64,000 nt of DNA, from assembly GCF_032884065.1 (NCBI RefSeq), contig NC_088866.1, forward strand, positions 54,630,068-54,694,067. Reading direction: 5' to 3'. Positions 1 to 9,169 of this stretch are shown here, piece by piece; the first letter of the stretch is position 1, and the number at the start of each line of letters is the position of its first letter. The translations under genes and the position numbers were made by a program. The notes below the pieces were generated by a model. It worked only from the letters and a program-made list of their open reading frames with translations. It searched no databases and had not been told where the DNA came from. This stretch comes from Artemia franciscana (taxonomy: Eukaryota; Arthropoda; Branchiopoda; Anostraca; Artemiidae).

Positions 1-129
1 AAGTTATTAAAATATAGATGGGTGGTTTTCGAGGGGAACAATCTTTATCCAATAATTTAATTTGATCATAAATTTTCTTTGTTTTGTATTCAAAATAGAA
101 ATAGAACAAATTTTGAATAACAGGCAAAA

Positions 130-500
130 GTTTTCAGGATCACTTCCAACACTTAGAAATAGAATGGGCCATAAATCTTAAAAAAAAGTCAGATCGAATC
201 AAGAGGTACATTATCTCTAGCGCTCATTTGAGAAGATATTGATTTATTAAAAACCTTTTGTAATTAACATAAATCATTTTTATAGTAGAATCATATTTTT
301 AAAGTGTGTTTCTTCTAAAACTGTAGTAGCAAACGATAATAGCCTAATCTTGCATAGGATAATGAAAAAAGTATTTTTATCTGTAATGTTTTAACTGTGG
401 GTTTTCAATTATTTTTAACTTTTAAAACTTTACCATGTAAAACTGCAAAAATATTTCTGTTGTCTGAGTAATAATTACAAGCAGAAGAATACTGGAAAAT
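130..500. repeat. Segmental duplication, copy 1
   Basis: This stretch resembles 10775-11205 in the same orientation. Shared stretches include the lines around the words CACTTAGAAAT, GCCATAAATCTTAAAA, CAGATCGAATCA and CTCATTTGAGAAGATATTGAT, and a separate shared piece near 420-470 (AAAAATATTTCTG.TGTCT). Copy 2 carries about 130 extra bases in the middle, and the blocks are not in the same order. I see no coding potential in it. Confidence 0.6.
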
Positions 501-597
501 TTCAAAGTAAGTTTTTTCTTTTGTTACCTTTTTACTACTCTACTTAATGAAAGTTTTATGCATTGGTTTTTATTTTGTCATTTGTCATTAGTGAAAA

Positions 598-939
598 ATG
601 GTAAGAAAAAATGTTGAAAAAACCTGGAACAAAATTCTTGACCGGCAAGAGCCTGAAATGTTATTGCGAAATTGTATTTACAGGAATGATGCAACAGGCG
701 TCGATGACATGAATAGAGCTGCAGTTTGTATCTTAGGTCCAGTTCATGCTAAAACCATAGTTGAAATTTTGTTCAAGGGATTAAAATCCAACAATTACAA
801 GGTATTTTCTAACACCATTACTACGTTTGATTTTCTACTAACATTCGCAAATCAATGTTCAGAACCGTTACCGCAGAATGTCTTTAGCTCCTATCCTTCA
901 AATTCAGAAGAGTGCATCATAGCCACTGCACTGCGGTAA
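598..939 (+). CDS. Possible exon, unrecognised 113-residue open frame
   Basis: An open frame of 113 residues that looks more protein-like than its AT-rich surroundings: mixed composition, regular helix-like spacing of hydrophobic residues, and a central run AAVCILGPVHAKTIVEILF. No family is recognised and no membrane segment or signal peptide is evident. It could be an isolated exon. An AG lies just upstream near 591, a candidate donor (CAAG|GTATTT) lies near 800, and another (GCG|GTAACT) sits at the end of the frame. No partner exons were found nearby. The piece lies beside a segmental duplication, so it may instead be a gene fragment carried by a repeat. It is not bacterial-like: there is no ribosome-binding site. 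Confidence 0.35.
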   Translation: MVRKNVEKTWNKILDRQEPEMLLRNCIYRNDATGVDDMNRAAVCILGPVHAKTIVEILFKGLKSNNYKVFSNTITTFDFLLTFANQCSEPLPQNVFSSYPSNSEECIIATALR

Positions 940-1217
940 CTTATGCGTTATATGGCAGGAACAGCCAATTGATTAAACCGATTGAACAAACCCAGTTTGT
1001 CTTGATTAAAAGTAGAAGAACGCTTTAAAGTGATGTCTGTCCTGCCACTACAAGCCTAGCAAAAAAGCCCCAAAGAAGAAGTCGAATACCTGACAAGACC
1101 GATCTAAGCTTAAACCTGTGGAAAAAATAAAACATATTTGAAGAAAATCCAATTTCAGTATCAAACTGAAGGGTACCCAAATTTCTGTCAAAATGAATTG
1201 TGAACGAACCCCCTTCA
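940..1217. other. No feature seen
   Basis: AT-rich sequence without a convincing frame or repeat between the possible exon and the tandem repeat that follows. Confidence 0.5.
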
Positions 1218-1432
1218 CCTCAAGCTAGGTTCTAGCAGCCAATTTCAACGGGGCCCTAGTGATCAATTCCATCGGGGGTCCTAGCATCCAATTCCACCGG
1301 GGCACTAGCATTCAAATCCACCGTTGGTCCCTAGCATCCAGTCCCAGCAAGGCCCAAGCATCCATTTCAAGCCGGGCCCTTGTATCAAATTTCACTGGGG
1401 TCTAAGCAACCAAATCCAACGGAGGGCCCGCT
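1218..1432. repeat. Short tandem repeat, unit about 30 bp
   Basis: About seven diverged copies of a unit with the core GGGGCCCTAGCATCCAATTCCA. Each starts with a G/C-rich GGGGNCCTAGCA block followed by CCA.TTCCA. A single related word recurs at about 2228-2245. It is not coding. Confidence 0.75.
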
Positions 1433-1600
1433 ACTCAATTGGGGAAGTCTCGGTTGTAACTGAGGAAGACACAAACATGGGTGTTAAGTAATGGTGACAC
1501 TCGTGTGAGTTTTACGTAATAATAGTGCACGTGTAGGATGTTGCATAATACTTTAATTTTTTTTCTTAGGAATATCGTTTTTCTTTCAAGGCGGTTCTTC
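1433..1600 (+). repeat. Inverted repeat arm A (partner 5010-5240)
   Basis: Read on the minus strand, this segment matches 5010-5240: AAAGTATTATGCAACAT, then ATTACGTAAAACTCAC, then a CACCC.TGT.TGTG.C.TCCTCAGTT block and TACAACCG.GACATTCCC. The arms are about 3.4 kb apart and enclose the minisatellite at 2885-4620. The 64-residue open frame here is a by-product of the repeat. Confidence 0.7.
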
Positions 1601-2884
1601 TTCGATGCTTTTCTTCTTCTTTGAGCCATTTATTTATCAGGTAACCTTCAAAATCCAAAGACTGCTGTCCGCCTTAGGAATGAAATATATTTTTTCCCAT
1701 TTGAACTGTGCACTAGACATCTGGAACAAGATAGCCTTTCTGATATTATGATTTGGAGAATACTTTATGCGTGATAACCTTTACGTGCACGGAGAAATCC
1801 GTGTCCCACTTTCTAGAATAATTAAATGGATCGTATGTTTCAAATCCTTTCCATATGAGAGCGCGCAAGCCCCCTAATACTATTGATTTTTGATTTATTA
1901 ACCACACCTGATTTTTTGTCTTAATTAATTTTCTGACGTGAAATAGACCAGTTAATTTAGCTATTGAATCAGTGAGATGTTACATAACAATGGTCTTAGA
2001 TATTTCATTGCGTAGATGAGTGCGTATTGAAGATTTATTCTAGAGCAAGAAAACTAAATAATAAGCCCTTTTTTTGTTCATATATATATATACCTTAAAT
2101 AAAAGCATTTGAAAATCATGAAATCAAAGAAAAAGCAATTAAAATGAAACAAATGGAAAAACAAACGTAAAAAAGATGATATAAGATCAAAGATAAGCAA
2201 AAAACGTGAAATAAAGAAAGGCGGGGGACCCTAAGCAACCAATTTCAGAGATGGAGCGTCGTTATTAGAGGTAAATGTAAGTCATAGTATGAGATATGTC
2301 TGAGAGGTCTTATTGAAAATGCCTTATTTCTATTGCTATATTAAGCGCACTTGCCTGTCACATTGTATCAATTTAAATTTTGGTTCTAGCAAAATCACAT
2401 TTTGAATGAGCAGCAAGTATTACACATTATGCAGCAGAATCCTCCTTACTTACAATAGTAATAATAACAAAAAATATCAAATTCATAATACAATTTTTCG
2501 ATAGTAAATGAAACACGCAAACGAAGTAAAAAAGAGATATGTTTTTGCATTTGGACATTTCTAAGAGTTTTTAATAAAAATACCACGTGTTTTTGAGCCA
2601 AGACTACGTAATTTCACGCCGCCGCGGCAATATGATACATCCTTGTGATAAATATTGTCATTCCTAGGACTTTCTCAGACAGTTTCTTGATGAAAATTGT
2701 TCTCTAAATCTATTGTTTTGTGTTCTTACAAGCCAATATCATTATTCTACCTATGTCCTTTGAAATATTTTTTTAAATATTACTATATCCGACCCCTACC
2801 TCGCTTCCCCACCTCCACTATTACAGCAAATCCAGTTCCAATTCCACTTCCCCCACTTCTGACCCCTATTACAGCATTTCCCAT
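1601..2884. other. No gene seen
   Basis: AT-rich sequence. Contains a short TA run near 2081-2092 and an adenine-rich stretch (2100-2220). The 85-residue frame at 2697-2954 has a low-complexity proline/isoleucine/tyrosine composition and runs into the minisatellite, so it is not called. Confidence 0.5.
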
Positions 2885-4620
2885 TCCAATTCCATATCAA
2901 AACCTTGTCAAATATTATCAAAACCTTAGATTATATTATCAAAGTCTCGTATGATAATATCAAACAATGTTTAAATATTATAAAATCTTATCATGCATTT
3001 TCAATGTCTTGTGAGATATTATGACAATGCTTTTAGATCACATCCTTTAGATAACATCATGTCAGATTTGATTATATCAGACACGTTTTGATATTGCCTG
3101 AAAAAAATTTTCTTAATAGCAGGTAGAATTTTAGTAATGGCATGCATGACTTTGTCAATATATTTCAAGGTTTTGATAATACTATGTAAAGTTTTAATAA
3201 TATCATAGAGTAAGTAAGTAAGTAAGACGGCTCTAGACCCTTAAGCAAACTGGCGGTGCTGATCTCCGTTTCATGGCCCTTCAGCCAGGAAGTGTAATGG
3301 GGGGTCGGGGGCTAACTTTCCTGTGCTTTCACACACCCTAATATCATAGAAGATTCTCATTATACCATCTGGGATTTTGATAATGCTGCACAAGGTATTT
3401 AATAATTCCAGGCATGATTTCAATAATAACACACACGATTTTGGTAATGCTTGATAATATTTTGATAGTACCCGAACACAAATTTGATAGCATCATTCTA
3501 GATTTAATAGAACCAGAAAAGATTGCTATAATATCTGACAAGACTTGAAAATGCAAGATTTTTAGTATTTAAAAATGATTTAGTAATATCATGTGAAAAT
3601 TTGATAAAAAATTATGTAAGGTATTTGATAATATTTGACATGGTTTTGATAATCTTGATAGTCCCATACAAGAGTTTGGTAATACTTGGAAAGATTTTCA
3701 TAACCTTGATAATGACCGAAACGATTTCATCACGCTTCGTTAAATTTAGTAATAGCAAACACGATTTTAATAGCATCATGTCAGATTTAATGATATCAGG
3801 CACTTTTTGATATTACCAGAAAAGTTTTTGGCTAATATCATGTAGATTTTTCATAATAGAATTCATGATTTTGTTAATGACTTGCCAGAGTTTGATAATA
3901 CTATGTAAAGTTTTGATAATATCATATATAATTCACATTATACCATGTGTCATTTTGATGATATAGCTCAAGATATTTTATAATTTCAGGCCTGATTTTT
4001 TTAATATCACACAGAATTTTGGGAATACTTGATAATATTTTGGTACTACTAGACAAGATTTTGCTAGTATCATTCTATATTTTGATTATAACTTGCAAGA
4101 TTTAGGTAATATTGGAAAAGAATGTAATAATATCTTACAAGACTCACAACAAAAAATGCAAGACAAGGTTTTGTAATATTTAAACATGATTTGGTGATAT
4201 CATGCAAGACGTTGCTAATATCATGTAAAGTCTCGATAATATTTGAAAATATTTTGATAATCTTGATAATAGCAGACATTATTTTATTAGCTCTATGTTA
4301 AGTTTTATTAATATGTAACATGATTTTGATAGCACCATACTAGATTTTGGTAACGGCAGACATGTTTTGATTTTAGCTGTAAGTATTTTGTTAATGTCTT
4401 TTAAGATTTTGATAATACCATGCAAGATTTTTTTTAATAGCTAGCAAGACTCGGATAATATCCTGTAAGGTTTTGACATATCCATAGAGAATTTCAATTA
4501 TAACACTCGATATTTTAATATTGTTTTGCAAGATGTTTGATAATATTGGAGAGGATATTTATAGTTCCACATATCATTTTGATAAAACTCGGCAATATTT
4601 TGATAATCCTGATAATCTGA
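2885..4620. repeat. Large diverged minisatellite, TTTTGATAATATCATGCAAG-like unit
   Basis: Many tens of degenerate copies of a unit of roughly 28-35 bp around the core TTTTGATAATATCATG.AAG. The unit runs in one orientation from about 3160 to 4620 but as its reverse complement (ATTATCAAAACCTTG) from 2885 to about 2960, so the array contains an inversion. All open frames inside are repeat by-products. Confidence 0.8.
3209..3340. mobile_element. Insertion of about 130 bp inside the minisatellite
   Basis: A G/C-richer block beginning with a (GTAA)n run and continuing with a unique sequence (GGCGGTGCTGATCTCCG, then GGCCCTTCAGCC) interrupts the AT-rich minisatellite, which resumes at about 3341. 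The composition change and clean interruption suggest an inserted repeat or retroelement end. The family is not identified. Confidence 0.45.
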
Positions 4621-5009
4621 TAACGTGACTGGCTTTCAGTTTCAGTTCTGTGTTTGCATAATTCGAGTGGTTCAGTGGCTAAATCAGTCAAATTCATGAA
4701 AAGTAACTTCATAAGAAGCTTTGTTTTAGATGTTTTTTTTACTCGCTATTTAGAATTGATTCATTTTGAATGGCTATTGTGTTGATCTGAAATACGGTGG
4801 TTGTAAAATTCGGATGACTACTTGACCAAATCAGTTAAGTCCATCAAATAAGAGATCTAAACCCGAGCTGGCCAGCCAAGACAAAAAAAAGAAATAAATA
4901 TAAAGATGACAAACGGGTCTTTGGCCAGAAATCTTTGGATTGTGAAGGTTCCCCAAAAAAATGGCTAAAAGAAGAAAAATAGTATTCAAGAAAAAAAAAC
5001 ACCTTGAAA
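4621..5009. other. No feature seen
   Basis: AT-rich spacer between the minisatellite and inverted repeat arm B. No coherent frame. Confidence 0.5.
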
Positions 5010-5240
5010 GAAAAATAAAATTCTAAAGAAAAAATATTTTAAAGTATTATGCAACATATCAGGGGTGCATTGTCATTACGTAAAACTCACGTGAGCGTCG
5101 CCACTACTTAGCACCCGTGTCTGTGCCCTCCTCAGTTGCAAACAGGGGTTATCGACGGACCTGACCTCTAACATGTCATGCAAGTTTGCGTCATTCTCAG
5201 TTACAACCGGGACATTCCCCATTTGACTAGCGGGTCATTT
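5010..5240 (-). repeat. Inverted repeat arm B (partner 1433-1600)
   Basis: Reverse-complement partner of arm A, with an additional block of about 45 bases between the two CTCAGTT words. It ends at TGACTAGCGGGTC, just before the NUMT. Confidence 0.7.
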
Positions 5241-5284
5241 TATTATTGATCATTTAAGTTCCTATTCACCAATCAAATTTTTAA

Positions 5285-5607
5285 ATCCTAAAGGAATTTT
5301 TATCTATTTGTTAGGTATTCCGAACAAAAATAGGGGGATCATCTTGTGCCAGCATCTGCGGTCATACAAGGCCCTAGAGCAAATATTTTAGATGAATAGA
5401 GGAGGTCTAGCACAAAAATATCACCAACAATAGTGAAATCTGCATTTATCTCCCATATTTGGGTAGAGCACTTTTTAGATGGTCAGACCACTAGAATTAA
5501 ATACCCTATTAGTCTATTCTTAATTAACCTGGCTAGTACTATTGAAACTTAAAGAATTTGGCTGTTTCTAAACTTACTAGAGGAACCTACCTCGTAAACG
5601 ACAACCG
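5285..5607 (+). pseudogene. 12S rRNA fragment of mitochondrial origin
   Basis: The universal small-subunit motif GTGCCAGCATCTGCGGTCA is at about 5346. The later conserved block (CTTAAAGAATTTGGC, AGAGGAACCTACCTCGTAAA, ACGACAACCGAGG) is at about 5549-5607. The spacing between the motifs is shorter than expected from intact mitochondrial 12S, suggesting internal loss. The upstream boundary is uncertain (5245-5330). Confidence 0.85.
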
Positions 5608-5611
5608 AGGA

Positions 5612-5868
5612 AATAATGTTAATGTTAATGAAAATTGGTCATTGGTCACTTGATCATGTAAGAACCTGACATGAGGCGTGCCATCTCTAGGTATAGAGAT
5701 GGTTGAAGGCCCAGGTTGACGTAATCAATCCAGACTTCTAGTAAATATGCCTGGAGTGTTTTATGGTCAATGTTCTGAAATTTGTGGCCCTGGAAATAGT
5801 TTTATACTTATTGTAATTGAAGCTGCTGGAGAAAAAGACTTTCTAAAGTGACTTGAGATACAGATCTC
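5612..5868 (+). pseudogene. cox2 3' fragment (cytochrome c oxidase subunit II)
   Basis: Read in the invertebrate mitochondrial code, this encodes the C-terminal CuA domain of COX2. The W.VPSLG motif is near 5674-5695 and the PG..NQS motif near 5711-5740. The CuA ligand region reads YGQCSEICGPGNSFM, with both cysteines kept, and is followed by IVIEAAGEKDFLKWLE. In the living gene this domain takes electrons from cytochrome c in the inner mitochondrial membrane. Here only about the last third remains. A conserved arginine after PG is altered (PGWRNQS), a sign of decay. The end abuts trnK, as in mitochondrial genomes. Confidence 0.88.
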
Positions 5869-5935
5869 ATTAGATGGCTGAGGGTCAAGCGGTCGCCTCT
5901 TAAGCTCTCTTACGGTAATTACCCCCTGTGGAATA
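5868..5935 (+). pseudogene. trnK (CTT) remnant
   Basis: Lies between cox2 and trnD and starts CATTAGATGGCTGA like arthropod mitochondrial trnK. The anticodon loop CTCTTAA carries CTT. The anticodon stem has mismatches, so it is degraded. Confidence 0.7.
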
Positions 5936-5996
5936 GAGACTTAGTTTCATAGTAAACATAAAGTTATCAACTGTAAGAAACCGGGGGCAGTCTCTC
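5936..5996 (+). pseudogene. trnD-like remnant
   Basis: The acceptor arms GAGACT and AGTCTC pair, and the D arm GTTT...AAAC pairs. The anticodon position reads ATC instead of the expected GTC, apparently a mutation. Identified mainly by position between trnK and atp8. Confidence 0.65.
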
Positions 5997-6125
5997 ATTC
6001 CTCAAATAATACCTCTCCGTTGAGCTCTAATCTTCCTTGTCTTGTTGTTAATTAAGAATATTAACTCCGATCTTATTTATGATCATGTCTTTTTTGATTG
6101 ATCCCCTCACGGCCTCAAATTTTAG
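5997..6125 (+). pseudogene. atp8 (ATP synthase subunit 8)
   Basis: Begins ATT CCT CAA, giving the hallmark N-terminus IPQMMPL of arthropod ATP8, followed by the single hydrophobic segment ALIFLVLLLI. The frame closes at TAG 6123-6125 after 42 residues, shorter than the usual 50 or so. It overlaps the atp6 start, as in mitochondrial DNA. It depends on mitochondrial decoding (ATA = Met, TGA = Trp), so it has no function in the nucleus. Confidence 0.85.
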
Positions 6126-6653
6126 CTAAAAGGGTTCTGATAGGGCAAAATCAGGAGATGTCTCTCCTTATAGGGCCGGCTAGGTTCGGTGCTATTATCC
6201 TAGTTATTGCAATTTTTATTTATTTTGTTTCATAATTGTATTGGGTTGTTACCCTATATTTCTGCTGCTACAAGATATTTAACGGTCACTTTAAGACTTG
6301 CAGTTCCTCTCTTAATCTCTTTTATTATGTATGCTTAGGTCAAGGAAACTCTAAATGCTTTAGCTCATCTTGTACCATTAGGAACACGAGCACCTCTTAT
6401 AACTTCCATAGTCGTAATCGAAATCATTAGAGATATGATTCGACCTATTACACTCCCTGTGCGACTTGCAGCTAATATGATTGCCGGCCATCTCCTCTTA
6501 GCTCTTCTAGGGCTTTAGGGTACCCTAGAAAGTATTTATATTACTGCGGTTGTAATCTTTTTACAAGTTGTCTTATTAATGTTAGAATTTTCAGTTGCTA
6601 TTATTCAGTCTTATGTTTGTGTAACTTTAATGACTCTCTACGTAATAGAATAA
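6085..6653 (+). pseudogene. atp6 (ATP synthase subunit a)
   Basis: Starts at ATG 6085 (MSFLIDPLT) but meets TAA after 14 codons. The protein then continues in shifted frames. Recognisable blocks are [13 protein letters not shown] (about 6367), [20 protein letters not shown] (the conserved proton-channel helix with its essential arginine) and the C-terminal SVAIIQSYV...LYVME ending at TAA 6651-6653. The stop shares one base with the cox3 start, a normal mitochondrial arrangement. At least one internal stop (TAG near 6338) and probable indels make it a pseudogene. Confidence 0.9.
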
Positions 6654-7438
6654 TGAATCAATTAAATCATCCCTATCTTTTGGTTAACGTTAGACATTGG
6701 CCATTAGCTACGGGCATGGGGACCTTTGTAAAAACTTCAGGACTAGTCAAATGATTTCACTCTTTTAATAGCGTACCATTCTCAATAGGATTGATTACTA
6801 TCATATTTGTCTCGTATCAATGGTGACGAGATGTTTCACGAAAGGCTACTTTTCAAGGGATACACTCAACAAACGTTGGATTTGATTTACGATGTGGAAT
6901 GTTTCTTTTTATCATTTCCAAAGCTTTCTTTTTTTTGTCTCTTTCTTTTGGGCAGTTTTTCATAGAAGTTTGTTACCGAATATTGAAGTTGGAGCTTTAT
7001 GGCCCCCAACTGGAGTAGAGAGGTTTAGTCCGTTCCAGGCCCCATTACTTAATGCAAGTATCCTTCTGGCTTCAGGATTTGCTGTAACTTCAGCTCACCA
7101 TGCATTAATAGAGAATAATTTCGATCAATGTCTCCAAGGACTCTTAATTACTGTAATTCCGGGCTTATACTTCTCATTCCTCCAAGGATTAGAGTATATG
7201 AAAGCTTCTTTTACTATAGCGGATAGAATCTATGGATCTACATTCTATTTAGCGACAGGTTTTAATGGCTTACATGTGCTTATTGGTACTATTTTTTTGC
7301 AATCTATATCTTACGTCATGTTAAGTTTTATTTTTCACCACAACATCACTTCGGATTTGAAAATGCAACTTGGTATTGACACTTTGTTGACGTTGTGTGG
7401 TTAGTTCTCTATCTTTTATCTCCTGATGAGGAAAATAG
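6653..7438 (+). pseudogene. cox3 (cytochrome c oxidase subunit III), several frameshifts
   Basis: Nearly full length. From ATG 6653 it reads MNQLNHPYLLVNVSHWPLA in mitochondrial code. A shift in the T run around 6926-6940 moves the rest into the frame that gives a 170-residue open stretch with ALWPPTGVERFSPFQ, LLASGFAVTSAHHAL and GFNGLHVLIGTIF. A second shift near 7345 gives [20 protein letters not shown], and a third near 7425 gives the C-terminal WWGK and TAG 7436-7438. The parent protein is a membrane subunit of complex IV. Despite the long frame, nuclear expression would not give COX3. Confidence 0.95.
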
Positions 7439-7501
7439 ACTCTTTCTAGTATAGATAATATACTTGACTTCCAATCAAAGGGATACTATTAGGGAAAGAA
7501 A
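7439..7501 (+). pseudogene. trnG (TCC)
   Basis: Starts immediately after the cox3 stop. The anticodon arm CTTGACTTCCAATCAAAG is well kept and carries TCC. The acceptor stem is slightly mismatched. Confidence 0.8.
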
Positions 7502-7504
7502 ATT

Positions 7505-7836
7505 ATTTTAATTCGATTAAGAATTTTAATACTTGTTTTTATTATGCTGACCCTAGGAATTCTTCTTAATAAAAAATATCTCTAGATCATGAAAAAGGTG
7601 TTTCCATCGGAATGTGGGTTTGATCCTTTAAATTGCTCTCTTCCCCTGTTTTCTATTTGATTTTTTGTTATCACTCTAATTTTTCTTATTTTTGAGATAG
7701 AGCTCAACCTTCTCCTGCCCATAGTATTTTAAACATATCCCACATGAGAACCTACCTAATTATCTTCTTTTCTTTCATTCTTGTTGCAGTAGTATTTTAC
7801 GAATGAAATGAGGGTGCCCTTACATGAATTATATAA
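7505..7836 (+). pseudogene. nad3 (NADH dehydrogenase subunit 3)
   Basis: Mitochondrial decoding gives ILIRLRILILVFIMLTLGIL, then the ND3 signature ECGFDPLN near 7608-7631, the second membrane helix FVITLIFLIFEMELNLLLP, and the C-terminal VVFYEWNEGALTW with TAA 7834-7836. An internal TAG near 7583 and another stop near 7728 show loss of function. Full-length remnant of a complex I membrane subunit. Confidence 0.9.
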
Positions 7837-7868
7837 CCATTGCCTTTACTAGGGACTGGTTCATTTAT

Positions 7869-7928
7869 AAGAATATTTTAAAAAGAACATTGGGTTTGCA
7901 TCCTAAAAGAGGGATATCCCTTTTCTTA
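7869..7928 (+). pseudogene. trnA (TGC)
   Basis: The acceptor remnants AAGAA and TTCTT pair. The anticodon loop within GGGTTTGCATCC carries TGC. The position after nad3 fits trnA. Confidence 0.7.
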
Positions 7929-7932
7929 AAGT

Positions 7933-7993
7933 AAGAATTGATGATATCAAATCCAATTTCGACCTGAATTTAGGCCTCTTGGCCCTAATTCTT
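7933..7993 (+). pseudogene. trnR (TCG)
   Basis: Perfect acceptor pairing AAGAATT/AATTCTT. The anticodon TCG is at 7959-7961 in the context ATTTCGACC. Follows trnA as in arthropod mitochondria. Confidence 0.75.
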
Positions 7994-8056
7994 TACCAGG
8001 AGCTAATAGATAGCGCTTCATTGTTAAAGAAGAGGAAGGGATACCCCCTGCTAAGA
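7994..8056 (+). pseudogene. trnN (GTT)
   Basis: The anticodon arm CTTCATTGTTAAAGAAG carries GTT. The ends are approximate. Position after trnR fits. Confidence 0.6.
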
Positions 8057-8117
8057 AACAGAAAGAAGGATGGGAGCAGCTAACTCTTCAACCAGGGATT
8101 TAAGTTCTACTTTCCAT
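8057..8117 (+). pseudogene. trnS1 (GCT)
   Basis: Contains GAAGGATGGGAGCAGCTAAC, the reduced-D-arm serine tRNA layout with anticodon GCT and closing TTC. Position after trnN fits. Confidence 0.6.
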
Positions 8118-8160
8118 GAATCAGCCATCCCAACATCTTCAGCGTTGTGCTCTTGTTAAG
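8118..8160 (+). pseudogene. trnE (TTC), truncated
   Basis: The stem CAAC...GTTG brackets a loop with TTC. The sequence then runs into the palindromic element at 8161, so the tRNA is cut short. It marks the downstream edge of the NUMT. Confidence 0.45.
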
Positions 8161-8461
8161 ATTAAATAAAAAAAACGAGTTTTTTTTAGCTGAAAGTAAG
8201 GAGCGACATTAAAACTTAAAACGCACAGAAATTACTTCGTATATGAAAGAGGCTGCTTCCTCATCAACGCCCCGCTCTTTACGCTAAAGTTTGACTCTTT
8301 CTCTCAATTCTTCTTTTTAAAACAGTAAAAAAACTTTAGCGTAAAGAGCGGGGCGTTGATGAGGAAGCAGCCTCTTTCATATACGAAGTAATTTCTGTGC
8401 GTTTTAAGTTTTAATGTCGCTCCTTACTTTCAGCTAAAAAAACTCGTTTTTTTTATTTAAT
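8161..8461. mobile_element. Foldback (MITE-like) palindrome
   Basis: Two near-perfect inverted arms of about 132 bp (8161-8292 and 8331-8461) separated by 38 bp. Arm landmarks are CGAG followed by a T run, GGAGCGACATTAAAACTT, ATACGAAGTAATTTCTGTGC and the terminal GCTCTTTACGCTAAAGTTT. There is no coding capacity. Such long hairpins are typical of nonautonomous foldback elements. The left edge lies against the NUMT. Confidence 0.85.
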
Positions 8462-8990
8462 TTCTGAACGTTTTTGAATCAATGCATGTTTTGATTTTGG
8501 CTCTTCGCAGAGGAATAATCAAAACGAAATTCTGCATATTTTTTTTGGGGGGGGGGGCTAAATGGCTTTCTCATAATTTTGATCGAATGATTTTGAGAAA
8601 AAAAGAGCGGGGGCGAAGCCTAGTTGCCCTCCGATTCTTTGGTTAATTAAAAAGGCAACTAGAACTTTTAATTTTTTACGAATCTTTTTATTGGTAAAAG
8701 ATTTACGTAACTTATAAAGTAGCTTACGTAAAGAACTTTTGTATTCTCATGTTTTTATTACATATATGAGGGGATTCGCCCCATCGTCAGTACCTCGCTC
8801 TTTACACTAAAGCTTAAATTTTATCCCAATTCATTAAGAATGACCCCTGAATCACAAAAGCCGTAGAATAAATAGTTGAAATTACTAAAAATACTTTAGC
8901 ATAAAGAGCTAGGTATCATAAGGAGGTGAGCCCCTTATATGGGTAATATTTTCTGTTTGTTTTAAGTTTTATTGCTGTTCCTTACTTCCA
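8462..8990. repeat. Dispersed repeat, GGGGCGAAGCCTAGTTGCCC / CGTCAGTACCTCGCTCTTTAC family
   Basis: A composite of short blocks that recur elsewhere in the window. The block with CGTCAGTACCTCGCTCTTT and GAATGACCCCTGAATCACAA reappears at 11465-11600. AAGAGC.AGGTA near 8903 is an inverse of an earlier block, so this part may also be a decayed foldback copy. It resembles abundant repeats I associate with Artemia (recollection). Confidence 0.5.
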
Positions 8991-9169
8991 GGTGAAAAAG
9001 CTTTTTCACATTTATTTTTTTTTTTTTTTAAATAATGCTAGTAAATCCTGCTCTCCCTTCATGGAAGTTTTCTTCTCCCATGACAAATTCTCGATGGAAA
9101 GTTCCCCCAGCATATCCCCCTCTTCTCAACCCCTCCCCCCAACCCAAAAAATCCTCCTGAAAACGCCTG

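Larger units (their letters stand above)
5245..8160 (+). other. Nuclear mitochondrial DNA insertion (NUMT), composite and degraded
   Basis: About 2.9 kb of mitochondrial sequence with genes in the ancestral arthropod order cox2-trnK-trnD-atp8-atp6-cox3-trnG-nad3-trnA-trnR-trnN-trnS1-trnE, all on the plus strand, preceded by a 12S rRNA piece. In-frame TGA and ATA codons make sense only in the invertebrate mitochondrial code (Trp, Met). Frameshifts and stops show that it is no longer under selection. In typical arthropod mitochondrial genomes 12S is far from cox2 and on the opposite strand, so the junction near 5608-5612 marks a rearrangement or the ligation of two fragments. A palindromic repeat abuts the 3' end. 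Confidence 0.93.

Noticed and set aside
2697..2954. 85-residue plus-strand frame
   Set aside because: Proline/isoleucine low complexity leading into the minisatellite.
6236..6430. 64-residue plus-strand frame in standard code
   Set aside because: Shadow of atp6 in the NUMT.
6892..7404. Functional nuclear COX3 gene
   Set aside because: The long frame starts inside cox3, depends on frameshifts at both ends, and the remainder needs mitochondrial decoding; it is a NUMT pseudogene.
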